Positions 13,601-26,994 of a stretch of DNA of 64,000 bases are shown here, in pieces (within the stretch, counting starts at the first letter, position 1; every line of letters starts with the position of its first letter). Position numbers and translations under genes: made by a program. This stretch comes from Agelaius tricolor (lineage: Eukaryota > Chordata > Aves > Passeriformes > Icteridae): assembly GCA_023055355.1 (NCBI GenBank), contig JALJCS010000001.1, positions 109,322,881 to 109,386,880 on the forward strand. Direction: 5' to 3'. The notes beneath the pieces are model-generated. The model was not told where the DNA came from and ran no database searches. It worked only from the letters and a program-made list of their open reading frames with translations.

Positions 13601-16600
13601 CCTGTACTTCCATGAGACAAACCTTCACTTGAAACCAACTGAGTATAAGGACAACACAGAGGACACTCTACTCAATCATATATCTCCTTGTGAAAAAATA
13701 AATTAAATAGCAGCCCCCCTAAAATAACATGAATGTCTGTGCACAGTGAAGTCAGTGAGGCTTTTGTTTTGGTGATGAATAACAGCATAAAGCAGTGCTG
13801 ATATGCCTGGCCTTTCCTTTGAGGAAGAGGGCTGGCAGGGGAAGGAGGCAGGCAGTGCTGGGCTGAGCTCCAGGCAGGCAGGACAGAGGGGACCAGGATT
13901 GCTGCTCCCAGGTGAACAAAGCTCCCACCCCACATGAAGAAAATCAATACAGGAGGAGGGGCAGGGCGAGGCTGGACATGCTGAGTGTGATTTAATCCAT
14001 CCTACAGTTACAGAGACCTAAACAAGGCACTGCATTTGCCCAGGCCCTGTCTCTCAGCCTATCAACCCCTCAAAGCAGTAAGGGCTGCACTGGCAGCAGA
14101 GCAGCAGCAGCCGCTCTACCTGGGTTACATTTAGAGTAGGTTTTCCAGAAATCTGTCTCTATCTGGGAAAAAACTTGAGCCCTTTTCTCACTAGTGATGC
14201 CCACAGATGTTTATGGCTTCCTAGCACCACATGTAGCTGTATGTTAATGGATAAACTTTACACATGGTGCCACAGAAAGGGCTTTCTGGGGGAGTAGCTC
14301 AGTCCTTTGGTGTTTGCAGGCTTCTTGAAAGGGCTGGAAGGGGAAAAAAAAATCTCTTTGCTTTATAAAATGTTCCAGGGAGAGGAGCAATAGTTACTGC
14401 TCACATGAGAGCAGATACCAGGGTAAGAACAGGTAGCTTACTTTCAAAAAGGTACTGATAAAATACAGACAGTTCAGTGAAAAGCAATGAAAATTGTGTA
14501 ATGCCCTAGAGAGGCTGATTTAACAGGGAAAAAAATTGAGAAAAATTCTTAAGAGTATATGAGCAAGGACTGGTAACAGTGCAAATATTTGAGAAAGGAA
14601 AGAAATGTAATATGATATAGTCAGGAAACCATGAAGGCAGGGAAACCATGGTTAATAAAGCCATACCATGACCTAGCACTAAAGCTTGGGTAGCCTCTGA
14701 AATAATTCCCTTTCTTCCTCATGATGCCTCCAACAAGCTTTCTTCAAACCCTAGGAGATCCTTCTCTTTGCCTCAAGATTTTCTAATGGACATGAAGGGC
14801 TCACAAACATCCTAAGGTGCAAGGCTGTCCCTTCACGTACTTTTTTTATCTAAATCCTCACAAACATAGCTGACCAAATATCTCAAACCTAAGGGCACTG
14901 CTTATAATGTCCTGCTTAGCAGATATCCCCTCTTCATACCAGCTTCAGCCTTGTGAAGAGTATGAAAAGTCTGTCTCAATTCTACCCAGACAAATACCAC
15001 TTTGATTGCCATGCTAATATCAGGGCATATTACTGTATCTGGAGATTTTGGGGCTGCCTTTCTGCCAAAGTTATATTGTGTCTCTGCTGTATCTTAATCT
15101 TTTTGATTGAATTATGACACAAATAGGGAAGAGAAAGGGAGCGAAATAACCTTTGCTGACACTTGGGCCCTAGTTGAGGAAAGATTATTTACATGCACAC
15201 AAACACACAAGCAGGCAGCTCTGACTTACTGCTGTTGGCATTTTCCTAACATTTGATCATCTGGTTGCTAAGCACACTGCTACATTACCACTTGACATTT
15301 ACATTTTATTTTCAGTTTATTACTAAAGGTAGGAAATGAAGCACTCTCCTACTCTCTTAAATTATAGTCATCTTGCTAATAATACTGCTAAAAGCCCCAT
15401 TCCATTTCATTTAATGAATTTAGAATACCTGATAAACATTCAGATACTTCCAAGAAAACCTACTGTCTTCTGCCTGAAGAGGCAGGGCCTGCTGAGAGCA
15501 TTTTCTCATCAGAGAGAAGGGCTCCTGAAGTAATCCTGCTCTTGTAATCTGCATGGAAACTCACTGGAGCCTTCCAGAAGAGTTAAAACCATAGAGTAAA
15601 CCAAACCTACAGTAGCCTCAAGTTGCAACATCAAAGAACTCAGCTCCTGTAATCCTAAAGGACTAGTAGGGTGTTGTGCAACTGAGGGAACCAAAGCAGA
15701 AATCACCATGTGTTTTCTCTGCTATCAGTCAGCAGGGCAGTAAATAGCAAAAGCAGTTTAATGCAACACACTCCTGAACACCTGACTGTGAGGCCAGCCC
15801 TCCCTGCAAAGGTAGTCTAGCAGTATGATGAAAGATCAAAAGTAAATTTTGCCAAACTCATCATCTCTGGAAGCCTTTGACTCACTGGTGGCTGCAGTAT
15901 AAATCACTTAACAGCTGAACTACCTGGGTGCCAGAGGAAAACATGTGAAATGAGAGCTTTATCTTATGTATAAATAAGTGACTAGGGTGACCAGCTCAGG
16001 TTCAGATGTCTGACTTGCCATGCCTCAGGGCCCATCTAGAGCAGTGCTGAGTATCTCCAACTCCTGCTGATTGTAGTGGCAACTATCATTTTCCAGCCAC
16101 TGCCAGCAGTGAGAAAAACATCATACTCTGATAAAGGCCTCAGAAATACAGTTTGGATCTTATTCCTGACTGCAAGCAGACAGGGGGGATGGCAAGGATA
16201 AGTCTTACCCTGGGAAACTCCCTCTGTAATGGGCAGCCAAAGCCACAGTATAAGCACATGTCCATCCCCAGGAGAGCAGGAAGACACCAGCTCTCCCCAT
16301 GTTTGAGTGGGAAACAGGCAGCAGGGGCAGCCCAGGGGCTGTGGAGACTTGTGTAGCTCTGCCTGTGGCTGGCAGAGTGACCCCACAGCTGTAGGGATGG
16401 GTGCAGGAGACTGGGAGGCAACCATGGTGTGGTTCCAGCCTTCCTGGGGATGTAGGAGCAGGGTCAGCTCGGGGCAGGGCTGGAAATTATTTTGTAGAAT
16501 TGTTGAATTTACCTGTCCTCTGCTCTCCTTTAGTCTCTCCACACTGGTTTACCCAAATCAACACATAGCTTTGCTACACCCCTCTTCATCTCTCCCACAA

Positions 16601-16695
16601 ATCCTCACAGTCCTGCACGTCCCAAGCACACAACCACAGCCCTCATTTATCCTTGCCCACTCCCCTTCTCTCCCATGACAGCCTCCACCTCCCAT
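7624..16695. other. Intergenic, no gene recognised
   Basis: About 9 kb of AT-rich DNA with chance open frames only (maximum 134 codons, minus, 7,829-8,233). Contains the TAGCTATAT-rich block at 12.45-12.54 kb. No CpG island or clear retroelement seen. Confidence 0.55.
12452..12541. repeat. TTAGCTATAT-type AT-rich repeat
   Basis: The string TTAGTTAGCTATATT recurs, decaying into TAGCTATAT and (AT)n. Locally tandem, imperfect. Confidence 0.8.
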
Positions 16696-16808
16696 GGGTC
16701 TGATTCTCACCCTGCTTCTGCAGGCAAGCCCCAGCCCAGGAGCAGCAGCTGGGGGAGCAGGGAGAGATCAGGAGCAGGGAAAACTCAGGAGCAGGGAAAA
16801 CTCAGGAC
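16696..16808 (+). repeat. Tandem block, copy 1, with 17 bp minisatellite units
   Basis: The block starting GGGTCTGATTCTCACC recurs at 17,236 as GGGTCTGACTCTCACC. It ends in three 17 bp units (16757-16807) of the form GCAGGGAAAACTCAGGA. An LTR interrupts the array directly afterwards. Confidence 0.85.
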
Positions 16809-17213
16809 TGTCACCATGATATTTTCTGAAAAATCCCTTTGCCAGAATTTCTTCTCCTGGGAAGATGAGAAGCCTCAGCTTCTCCATATTTTGCTGCTGT
16901 GGAATGTGGTCTGGAGATTGTTTATCTAAACATGTGAATTTTTTTAATTAATGACCAATCGCCATCAGCTGTGTCAGACTGATGAGTCAGTCACAAGCTT
17001 TCATCATGTATCCTTTTCATGATGTATCCTTTCTCTTTCTTTAGTATCATGATATAATATAATATAATATAATATAATATAATATAATATAATATAATAT
17101 AATATAATATAATATAATATAATATAATATAATATAATATATACCAGCTTTCTGAGAACATGGAGTCAAATTCTCATCTCTTGCCTCATCCTGGGGACCC
17201 TCACAACACCACA
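16809..17213 (+). mobile_element. Solo LTR of an endogenous retrovirus with expanded AATAT array
   Basis: Starts TGTCACCATGATATTTTCTG and ends CTCACAACACCACA. The flanks CAGGAC (16803-16808) and CAGGAG (17214-17219) look like a 6 bp target-site duplication with one change. The usual TATA/polyadenylation region is replaced by an AATAT microsatellite. Same family as the LTR at 28-448. Confidence 0.85.
17050..17142. repeat. (AATAT)n microsatellite
   Basis: About 18 nearly perfect 5 bp units (ATAAT phase) inside the LTR. On the minus strand it reads as an open frame of repeated Ile/Tyr/Leu, which is an artefact. Confidence 0.95.
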
Positions 17214-17235
17214 CAGGAGCAGCTCTGACTGAGCA

Positions 17236-17333
17236 GGGTCTGACTCTCACCAGCTCCTGCAGGCAAGCCCCAGCCTAGGAGCAGCTGGGGGAGCAGGGAA
17301 GGCACAGGAGCAGGGAAAGCTCAGGAACAGCTC
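17236..17333 (+). repeat. Tandem block, copy 2
   Basis: Second copy of the 16,696 block, about 90% similar by eye, ending in two 17 bp units. The two copies are now separated by the inserted LTR. Confidence 0.85.
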
Positions 17334-20300
17334 TCCTTCTTGCAGATAAACAAGTTCCCACCTGCCAGCTGCTCTGCTGTGGCACACACAGCAGCCCACA
17401 CACAGGTTCTTCTCTTCTGCAGAGGAAAAACAGAGTTTACCCCTACACAGGAAAATAAACCTGCAGGGAAAAGGCTGCAGATGGGGCACACTCCTGTTAC
17501 AGCTGGGGCTTGGCACTGCCACTGTGCTGTGGGAGCTGGAGCATGAGGAGCTGCTGGGTCACAAGTGCTCCCTTGGAGGGCAAGGAATGACCAGAGATGT
17601 TTAGAAGAGGAGAAGTGGGAGCATCAGCTGAAAACAACAGCACAGAGACAAGGATTTCTGTGAGTGGGTGGACTATTTTGGAGGAAAATATTCACTTGTT
17701 TTCCAAAATAATTTGTGTTCTCCTGAAGAACAATGTCTTTTCTGGTAGAAAATAGCATTTCTATTTAGTATTAGTGTGCCTTGCTGAGAATCTGCCTGGT
17801 TTAGCTCTTCCAGGCTCACAATGTACAAACAGCTCAAGCTGTGAGGAGGCCTTGGGAAGCAGAACAACAGGTCTGTGCTCAGTACTGTGGCAGAGTGAGC
17901 CACTGCCATCAGCACAGCCAGCCAGGGAGGCTGCTCTGATACCACTCAGCTGTGCACAACCAGCATCCACAGGTTTCAGCAGGTACATCCCTCTCAGTTT
18001 AAGCCCTGCAGTGATCTGAAAATTGTCATGTCACTTCTCCTGCCTGTGTTGCTCAGTGTGAAGCACTCATGTGAGCTGTGCAGAGCTGTAAGCACACTTC
18101 AGTACCTTGTGATCCCAAAGAGGTGCTGCAGCCGTTTTGATTTTCCTGGTATTCATGTGGATTACAACTATGGCCTAACAACCAATTTCAAAATAGTTCA
18201 TTGAAGGAATAAACCTTACATCAGTTACTGAACTGTCAAACACTTCTTTATGTATATAAATGAGGCAATGTCAAGATCTCTATCTCTTTTGGAGTTTTAA
18301 CCAAAAAAAAAGAAAATTTTTCATCTTTATTATATAACGTAGTTTTATTGTTTGGGAAGGGACAGCTGTCACTCAGCTGCAGTTTCTGTCTGTATGGAAA
18401 TGCCTGGTAATACTCAAAAGTGCAACTCTATTTATGTGCTAAATGTACTATATGTGTTACAGTTAGTCCTCATAAACACTGGGCTTTAAGAAAAAAAGAA
18501 ATAGCATAAGGTTCCAATATCAGTATGTATCAATAATATTGCCTTTGCCTACGTGAAAAGCTGAAAATTTCCTATCTAAAGCAAAGATATTAAATATTCT
18601 AAGTCCAGAATTTTTTCTTAGATTTTTATCTCATGTGGCTGGAAATACAGGTGGCAAATGTGACAGCAATTTCCATCCTTCATCCTTTCCATCTAGGGCT
18701 TTCTAAATATCTCTTAATTATATAACACACTTTGGATTGTCAGATAAAAAAAAGGTTTTGCTCATGATTTTTCTGTTTCTGCCTAATTACATCTGCATGC
18801 CAGAGGAATCCCTGCACTTTGCCACTGCAGTAAAGGCAGCAGCAAAAACCAGATCAAGTCACTGAAGAGCTGTGAAGAAGGTGTGCTCCTGTCTCAGACA
18901 CCCAAGGGCTTCATTCAGCACGCTTGTGTGGCTCCTGGCTCCTGTCAAGGAGTGGCACTTGGCAGCCCTGTCCAGACTGCACTTTGCTGAGTGAAGCAGG
19001 TGTATTGATTCCTGCAGCAGTATCAGACTTTTCTCCTGTAAATGTTTAATCTAAGAAGAATGTACCGTGTGGTACAATGGCAGGCACAGAAAGCTTCCCC
19101 TGCACTCCCACAAGTTCCATCAGTCCAGTTACCACCATAACATCAGCAGAGCACTGGGCAGTGCCTTTCAGGCAACTCACTCACCCTTGCTGATGAGACA
19201 CAATTTAGACACAAGAGCAGGGAGTGTATCTAGCACCTGTTTGAAGAAAGAAAATAACAAATAATTAGGGAAGAAAGTGGAACTTCACTGAAGCCAGGAA
19301 GTAAGTTTAACAAGTTTAGTACTGACTCCTGAGGCAAAAGGTTTCTAATTAAAAATTTTGTTGTGGGAATACATTGCTAGGCAGCAGCTGGAGGGAGAAG
19401 AGAGTCCCTGTGTGTTCAGTGAGCTCTCACCAGTCTTCAGCCTCCCCTCACCACATCCCAAAATAATCAAGGGTGGTGGGTGTGGGGCCTCCTGGGAGCA
19501 GAGCTCCAGCACGTACACAGGATCCACAGTCAAATGGAAAGTGGCACCACTTTCACAGCTGCTTTTGCCCAGTGGTCGCCCACAGGCAACTTAGAAACCA
19601 GTATTTTTCCAAATTAATGTCTCATTTCAATTGCAAGGTGGCATTTTCTGAATGAAAGTGTTTTACATCAGAGGAACATGATGGTGCACCATGGGAAGGG
19701 ATATAGCTTCCTTCATTTCCACCCTGTCTCCATCCCAAGGACAGGAACACGCCGTGTGGAATCACGCCCCAGCAGCTGCGCCTATCATGAACCATCTACA
19801 CTTTAACCAGACCATGACCAAATTGGTGTGGTACAAATATAAATGAGATCCAGCATTCCTGGGATGCCCTAAAGAGTGACTCCAGAACAGAGGCTGTTTT
19901 TAACCCTTGTTTAACATAATGCAGGGAGGCAGAACTAAGGTCTGATGAGCAGGAACACAGCTGGCAGAAGCCAAGTAAATATACAAAGTTTTTGCATTAT
20001 CCTTGGTTTTGCCTTACCCAAGTTACCCCACTTCTTCCTCATTCTCTTGTTCCTTGGGATAGCAGAGCAACAGGTGGAGATAAATTAAGAAGAGTCAGCA
20101 GAGACTGACATGTAATCTAACACACACAAAATTGACATCAGTGTTGTTAGGAACAGACTGAATACTTAAAGCTCGTGTTTAAGTGGCATAAGGAAGAAAT
20201 TACCCAAGCAAACCTGTTATTTATGAGTGAGAAAATCTTCTGGATGTATTCAAGCACATTTCTGGGCAGCACCAACAGAGCCCCCTAAGTAGGCAGCAGG

Positions 20301-20974
20301 AGTCTGTTGATGGAGGGGACGGTTCTCTTAAGGAACTGGAAAGGAAAAGAGCCTACAGCTTAAAGAGAGGTGATCACATCTGTGGAACAGTGTTCAGAGA
20401 AGACCCAAACTGAAAGTGATCCCACAACTGCAATAACAGATGGACTTTTCACCTATAGAATTAAAAGCCAGAGTGTTTGATGACTTCCCATGATAGGGTG
20501 TTCCAGGCAGGAGGACAACAGGGAGCACTGCTGTGTATAGCATAGGAATGATGCTTAGCATGTCAAAGTACAGAGCTCTTGAATTCTACCAGCTCTTCAT
20601 TTTTACACCTCCTGGTCAGTATGGATCCTCTCACCTGCCCAGAACCCACACCTGAAACCTGCACATCACATCACAAGCTTTATCAAACCATGCTGTTTCT
20701 TCCAGTGTCTCCAGGATATGATCCCATTATTGAGGCACCAAAATTCTCACCCAAGAAGAGTTTCTGTGCATGAAAACTCTTACACACACAAACAAGCACA
20801 CACACTCACTCTTTCCTGTTTCAATATGGTCTGCTTTCCTCTTTCAGGCCAGCCATGGCCATCTGAGCCATTGAAGCAGCCCAGGTAAAGAAGGAAGCTG
20901 TGAAAATTCTCATGTTCCACTGACTGAGATTTTTGCTTAAATTTTCACCTCTAAAATTTCAGACATTTCATTTT
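17334..20974. other. Intergenic, no gene recognised
   Basis: Only short chance frames. A CA-rich stretch lies near 20,782-20,809. No retroelement recognised. Confidence 0.55.
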
Positions 20975-21285
20975 CATAGAATAGTTTGAGCTGGAATGTA
21001 CCATAAAGATCATCTAGTTCCAACCCTGCTGCCATGCACAGAGATACCTTCCATTGGACCATGTTGCTGAAAGCCCTGTCCAACCTCAACTTGAATACTT
21101 CTGTCTCCAGATTTCTTTTAGGCCCCTTTTAGTGATGGAAGGCTGCTGCAGGGTCTCCCAGGGGCCTTTTCTTCTCCAGGAGGAAGAACCCCATGTATCT
21201 CAGGTTGTCTTCAGATCAGAGCCCCCTGATCATCTTCATGGTCCTCCTCTGAACCCTCTAGTTCAAAGACTCTCAGATTTTACTC
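20975..21285 (-). mobile_element. CR1 LINE 3' end
   Basis: Reverse-complement CR1: catagaatagtttgagctgg, aaagatcatctagttccaac, tgctgaaagccctgtccaac, then the ctgcagggtctcccaggg and ggtcctcctctgaaccctct blocks. The element's 3' end is at the low coordinate. The 114-162 codon plus-strand frames here are antisense to it and not genes. Confidence 0.85.
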
Positions 21286-21967
21286 TTCTTTTGGCTTTTG
21301 CATTGGAGGCTGCAGCTCCCTGTAACCCCACAGAAATCTTTCTCAGTCAAGCTGTCCTTGTCACTGAGACTGCCAAGCACTCCATCAACTATCAGTGATG
21401 TTTTCTCTTCACAAACTCAGCATAACTTTGGATCTTGGATGAGAATTACTTGTCTTTCTCACAGCATCATATCTTCCCTCCTCCATCACCAACTCATTCT
21501 TCTGTTTGTTTGTTCTAGTGAACAAATGTCTGTATTTCAAGATCAATCTACACCATTAAATGATAAGTTCCTCTCTTTTGGATGGTCACCCTCCTCATTA
21601 AACCATTCATGTTCTAGGTGGGTTTTTTGGGCAAATTTTGAGCAGCCCATGCAGCTGCTCTTCCCTTTCCTTCAGAAAATATACACATCTCTATCTGAAC
21701 TCCACACTTGCCTCCAGCATCATGTCCCCAATCCTCTAATCCTTGTTTTCAAGACAGGCAGAAGGCTGAATTGTATCAGTCAGTAGATCTTGGCAGAGAC
21801 TCACTCTAAGGTAGTACATGGCAGAACATCTGCTTTGCTTACACAAGTACCTCTGACTGCTCCTGGTCACTGTCTCCTGTTAGAGTCTGCTATTGCTAGC
21901 CCCTAGCCCTAAGAAAGAAGAGCACAGAAATCCCACCAGACCTTCCTAGATTGGAGATGTGGGCACA

Positions 21968-21999
<32 letters not shown>

Positions 22000-24900
22000 A
22001 GAAAAAAAAGAAGAGTGGCTTACTTATCTGAGTGTGCATCATATTACAGAAACCTAATAAGAAACACTGTCCCAGGCTTCCCTGATCACTGACATATGAG
22101 CCTTGTGCAAGAAAGGTGTCAGCATTACCTTTTCTCCCTGCTGCCTAAAAGATACTGCCACCTTTGGAGTCCTTTTTGTAACCAGCTTCTGTGCAGAGTC
22201 TTGCTCAGGCTGAGCTTTCAGGTAACTAGAACATTGCCAAAGCAAACAGATATACACAAAATATACATACAAAAATATATTTTAAAAAGTAGAATGAAAA
22301 TAAATTGTTGGTCATGCCTTTTTGTTTAATACTAGTATAAAACCAACCAAACAAATCACCTATAACTACAACAGCAAATCCTGAACAAATTATTCTTTAA
22401 AATTTTAACAATAGTTTTTTATTCCCACCTTTCAGAATGTGTTTTTTGGGCCATTTTCACATGCAGCATCTTTGTTTAGTTTAGTTTTAAATTGACAGCC
22501 AAGGTTGGCTTGTAAATTCCTGGTTGAGAAATTCTGAGCTGTGCCACCAAAACAGCAGACTGACTGACAGACAGTGGACTGGCTGTCCATCTGTCCCAGG
22601 CACCTGCATCTCTTCTTCCTCTTCACAGCTGGCTTAGAATTATTTTCAGTCCCATATGATTATAATGAGCTAACAGACATGTTTTGGTGTCTTAATTGCT
22701 TAATTATGAAAAAAAAATGGATCTCTTTGAAATTTGGAAGCTGGGAAGGAGGGATATTGTTATTTTACTTCCAGGTTGTTCTCATACTCCACCTGAGACT
22801 TCCCTATTGAGCAAATTAGCTTGTATTAAATACAATACAATACAATATTGCACAACCTGTGCAATACTCTTCAGAAAGGCCTCAAAAATATGGTTTATAG
22901 ACACTTTCCTTGGTACTTTGCTAACAACTTTCTCCTTTAACTTTCCTCAACAGCTCAGATCTAATCACTCATTATTTCTGATGCAACTAACATACTGTGT
23001 CATACTTCCATATTTTTTGCCTCCTCTTCCATTTTTTGGAAATGAAAATTCAATTAAAGTAGAAAATGGGCACTGAGTATTCACTTCCCTCTTACTTTTT
23101 CCATTTACTTTTCTGGGTAATGCTTTGGAAGAAAAATTTGGTAGAAACCTATTTATGTTTAGGAATGGTAGGCTGTTCATTCTAGGCAGAATTACTTTCA
23201 CTTCCTTTTGCAGCAATCAATCCTTCATATTCCCTGTCTGCCTTATCAGTTCTCCAGCCTGGATGATGGACAGTGCAAATTCTAACAAATCTTGCTCCAA
23301 GTAGGCACCATACCTCTGAATACCCTCCTCATCCTTACCAAAATCAAACTCAAACCAAAACCAACAAGTGAACCCCCAGACTTTAGCATATCAAAATAAA
23401 TCTTCAGTTCCTCTCTCCTTCTCAAACTGAATTTTCCATCCTTAATTCAATCAGTGGAGGAAATGGACTGTCCTCCTCTGGACAGATGAGAGGGAGGGCA
23501 AATGGAAGGGCTGAATATCTGCTCTTTTCTAGTAGTAGTTAAGGAGATTCCAGTAAGAGTTGCTGCACAATAGCAAATGACATTTTTTCCTTCAGATCCT
23601 GACAGTTTCCCAGATATTTTGATTGAATTGGGGAGGCATAATAGGTCTGTACCAAAGCATGGGGAATGAAAGTTTATTTCAGTTTTGCAGCAGGCTGTTA
23701 ACTAAAGTCACAAGTGAAGCAGCAATAATATTTCAATCAATTGTATAGCTGGAATGATATTTATTACACAGCCATGTCAAAACAGCAGTGGCAGAGACCT
23801 GGTTTACAGGCGCTATTGGGGAAAATACATTCTGAAGGGATGTTGTCAACATCTTGCTCTTTGCAGAGAGGCTGAGTAAAAGGGCTTGGCCATTTCAATG
23901 GGGCTGTAAAGATTTTCTTTAAAGAAATGAAGAAAGTCCCATTAGCTCTTTGCAATACCTGCGGTGTCCCAGTCTTTCTTTAAGCCTCCTGTAATCTTCT
24001 GCTGCACTCCATGGGTACACTGACAACCAGGATAACAGCAAGTTGTTTGGAAACTAATTCAGTGACAAAGAAAATGCTGTGTAAGGGTGGCAAAGAGAAA
24101 AACCGTGCCATGGTTACTGGTAGCTACAACAAGGTTTTCTACACACACCCATGTGCTGGGATTATCCTCAGACCCCCCACCAGGTGCCATTCCTTCTTTT
24201 GTCATACGAAATGCTGGCAAGAAAAACAGGAGTTTGCACAGTCAACCCCTTGCAGGCATCTCCATGGAGCCCAAACAGACACTACTGGAGAGTGAATTCT
24301 GTTCCTGAATCAGGCCTTTGCTGAGAGTCCTGCAGGGAGCAGAGCAGGAGACAGCTCTGTTGCACCCCCAAAATCTTCCAGTTCTTTCAGAGATTCCAGG
24401 TGGGCTCCAGGGTCTTTGATTCCCCCGGAGATCTTCAGCAATTCATGAAGCATGTTCCACTGCCTTTTGAGGAGGACACTGGTGAGGACAAACCTGTCCC
24501 ACTGCCCCACCAAACCAATCCCAGCTCTGTGTCTGAAGTCCTGGCAAGAGCCTGCAGGAGACCCCTCAGGGCAGGCAGCCGAATACCCCATCACGATTGT
24601 GTCAGCAGTTGCCCACTGGCAGCAAAGTTACATCTACACAGCAGTTTGGATGCACAAAGCATTTTTTGCACCATCAATAGTCTTTGATAAATAATAATAA
24701 TAGAAGAAATCAAACCAAAGCAGACAATTAAACCAAAACAAGACAAAAAACCCAACAGGAATACTTAGAGAAAGATTTTTGCAGATAGCCACCAAACATG
24801 TTAAAATAAGGGCTAAGAGAAGCCAGACACGGCTGATTCTCAGAAAAACCTTTAATCAAAATCTTTGGAGTTGAATTCTGCCTCTCTCTGCTCTCAGCTT

Positions 24901-26994
24901 GGATGGTTTAGTCTCTCCTCCCTTTCTCAAAATGCAGATTTCTTTTTCATTAGACTGGCATAGAAAATGCCCTTTTCAACCAGCAGCTAACCATGTGTTT
25001 TCACAGACATAGAAAACCCTGTTCTAGTAACTCAAGAGAACTAAACTGCACTGGTTTAATTTTTTATTTTTTTTTTTACATTCAGATTTATCAGAATTCT
25101 CTTTGTTGTTTTTTAGTTTACATCGCCTTTTCCAGCTTTACTTTTCTCCCACTCTTCATCCTCAGCAAGACAGTGATTCAAACCTTTTCCTCCTGAAGAA
25201 AGCCACTCTGGACTTTCCTTCCTTACTTTAAACGAGTAATTATTTTCCAGGACACTCACTGAACTTTCAGACAGAAAGGGAGCAGTCAGCAGTGTGCAGG
25301 AGAGCTTGTTTCCCTTCTTGCATCAGAGCACTCCCAGGCAAGTAGATGCAACATTTGCGTCTCCATCCTGCCCTGAAACTCGTTAATCTGCCGTTCCCAA
25401 GGCACCATTTGCATAAAGAGCAATCTACAGGAGAGCCACCCAAACAATCTTGCCTCTGCATCAGCAGTATAGCTTATTTTTTTCTCAAATGAGCTAAGGA
25501 TCTTTATGTGTTAAACCATTTCAAGTAGGAGGTATCCCAATAAAACATTTTAATGGGAGGGCAATTCACTGGAATTTTAACTACTATTCACAGAGCAAAG
25601 TGTGTGCAGAGAAGCAAAATATACAGAAGCACAGGGCAGAATATTCAGCCAGCTTTTTAAGCAGCACATGTATCAGAGAGACCTGAAAACCTTACATGAC
25701 CTGCTCTTATGATAATAAACTAAAAAATAAGAACAGGAGGAAGCACCCACAAAACTTCATCAGGAGACTTAAACAAAACACTATGCATAAAAAGTAGTAT
25801 TGCTGTATGTTTTATTCCTACTCTTTGTTTTGTTGGGTTTTTTTTTTTAACTGTTGCTCCCCCTTAACTCTTTCCTTGGCAGTCTCTGCCCATCTGCCTC
25901 CCACTCTTCCTTTTGCTTATGCAGGAGCAAACCCTGGGTGGTGCAGTAAATCCTTCTCACATTTCCTTCATCACACCAGAGATCAGAAACTGGCCCCAGA
26001 GTGCCAGCCTTAAAAACACTGGCTGTGGTTAAACGGGGAGGAATTTGTAACACCCTGATACAGCCATGGCACAAACCGCATGTAGAAACGCAAACAGAGG
26101 GCGGGATAAAACTCACAGGGGAAATACCCCTTTGCATATTTTCTAACAGCCAAACAACTGTCTCTGTGCCCTTGATACAGCCTTGGTAACGTTTATATGG
26201 GATGAACTGGGGTTTTCTTCTCTCTGTCAATCTACCCTGAGCTTAGAATACAATTTTTGAACTGACTGCAGCAGTCAAGCAAAACTTCTGTGGGGCCAAA
26301 GTAAGTCTAGCACCAAATATTCTGTTTGCAACCAAGAAAATTTTGGAATCCATTCTCATTTGTGGTTTTGGATGGCTACTCTGCATCACCAGTGGCAATT
26401 TCAAAATCCAGTGTTATTTCCTGCAGTTCAGACCTAGATCTGCAGGAACAATCCATACTTGTGGTGTTGTTTTCCTATATCAAACTTAGGAAGTGTGTGA
26501 ACAGGAGGTTATTTCTTTGGTGGGTGCAAATGTCAGGACTGGAGTCTACTCCACATGAAGTGCTTTAACCCATTCCAGCTGCATAACTGTGCAACAAAAA
26601 TTGCCTTGCTGTGCATTGCAAGGCAATACTTTAGCCATCTGAATTTTATTGCACCCTGAGCTGCAAAATTAAGGGCATGTAGGAATTGCCTGTCGTGGCA
26701 CACAAGTGACATCTGCCTTTATTAAGGTCAGGACCATACACCTCTCCAAAGTGCCCTTCTGTGACACCTCATAATTTCTCTTTGCACAGTAACCTATATA
26801 AACCTGCACAGAACCTGGTCTGCCTCCCCCCAGCCAAACCACTCCCAGCATATGAACAAAGAATAAACACTTTCTGCGTTCTCCTACTATTGAGATCGAG
26901 TGAAACATCGCTTTGCTTTTCCAAACAGTGCCAGTGCCTCTTTTTAGCACATTTTCTTGGTGAATTCAGTCCTAAAGAGCTGATTTTTTCTCTC
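21286..26994. other. Intergenic, no gene recognised
   Basis: Contains an A-rich run (21,967-22,012) and only chance frames (maximum 127 codons, minus, 25,847-26,230). Nothing else identified. Confidence 0.55.
21967..22012. repeat. A-rich simple repeat
   Basis: Poly(A) interrupted by single G residues. Confidence 0.95.

Noticed and set aside
17047..17250. 67-codon frame of repeated Ile/Tyr/Leu
   Set aside because: Translation of the AATAT microsatellite.
21054..21786. Plus-strand frames of 114 and 162 codons
   Set aside because: The first is antisense to a CR1 3' end and the second extends into flanking non-coding DNA; no protein family seen.
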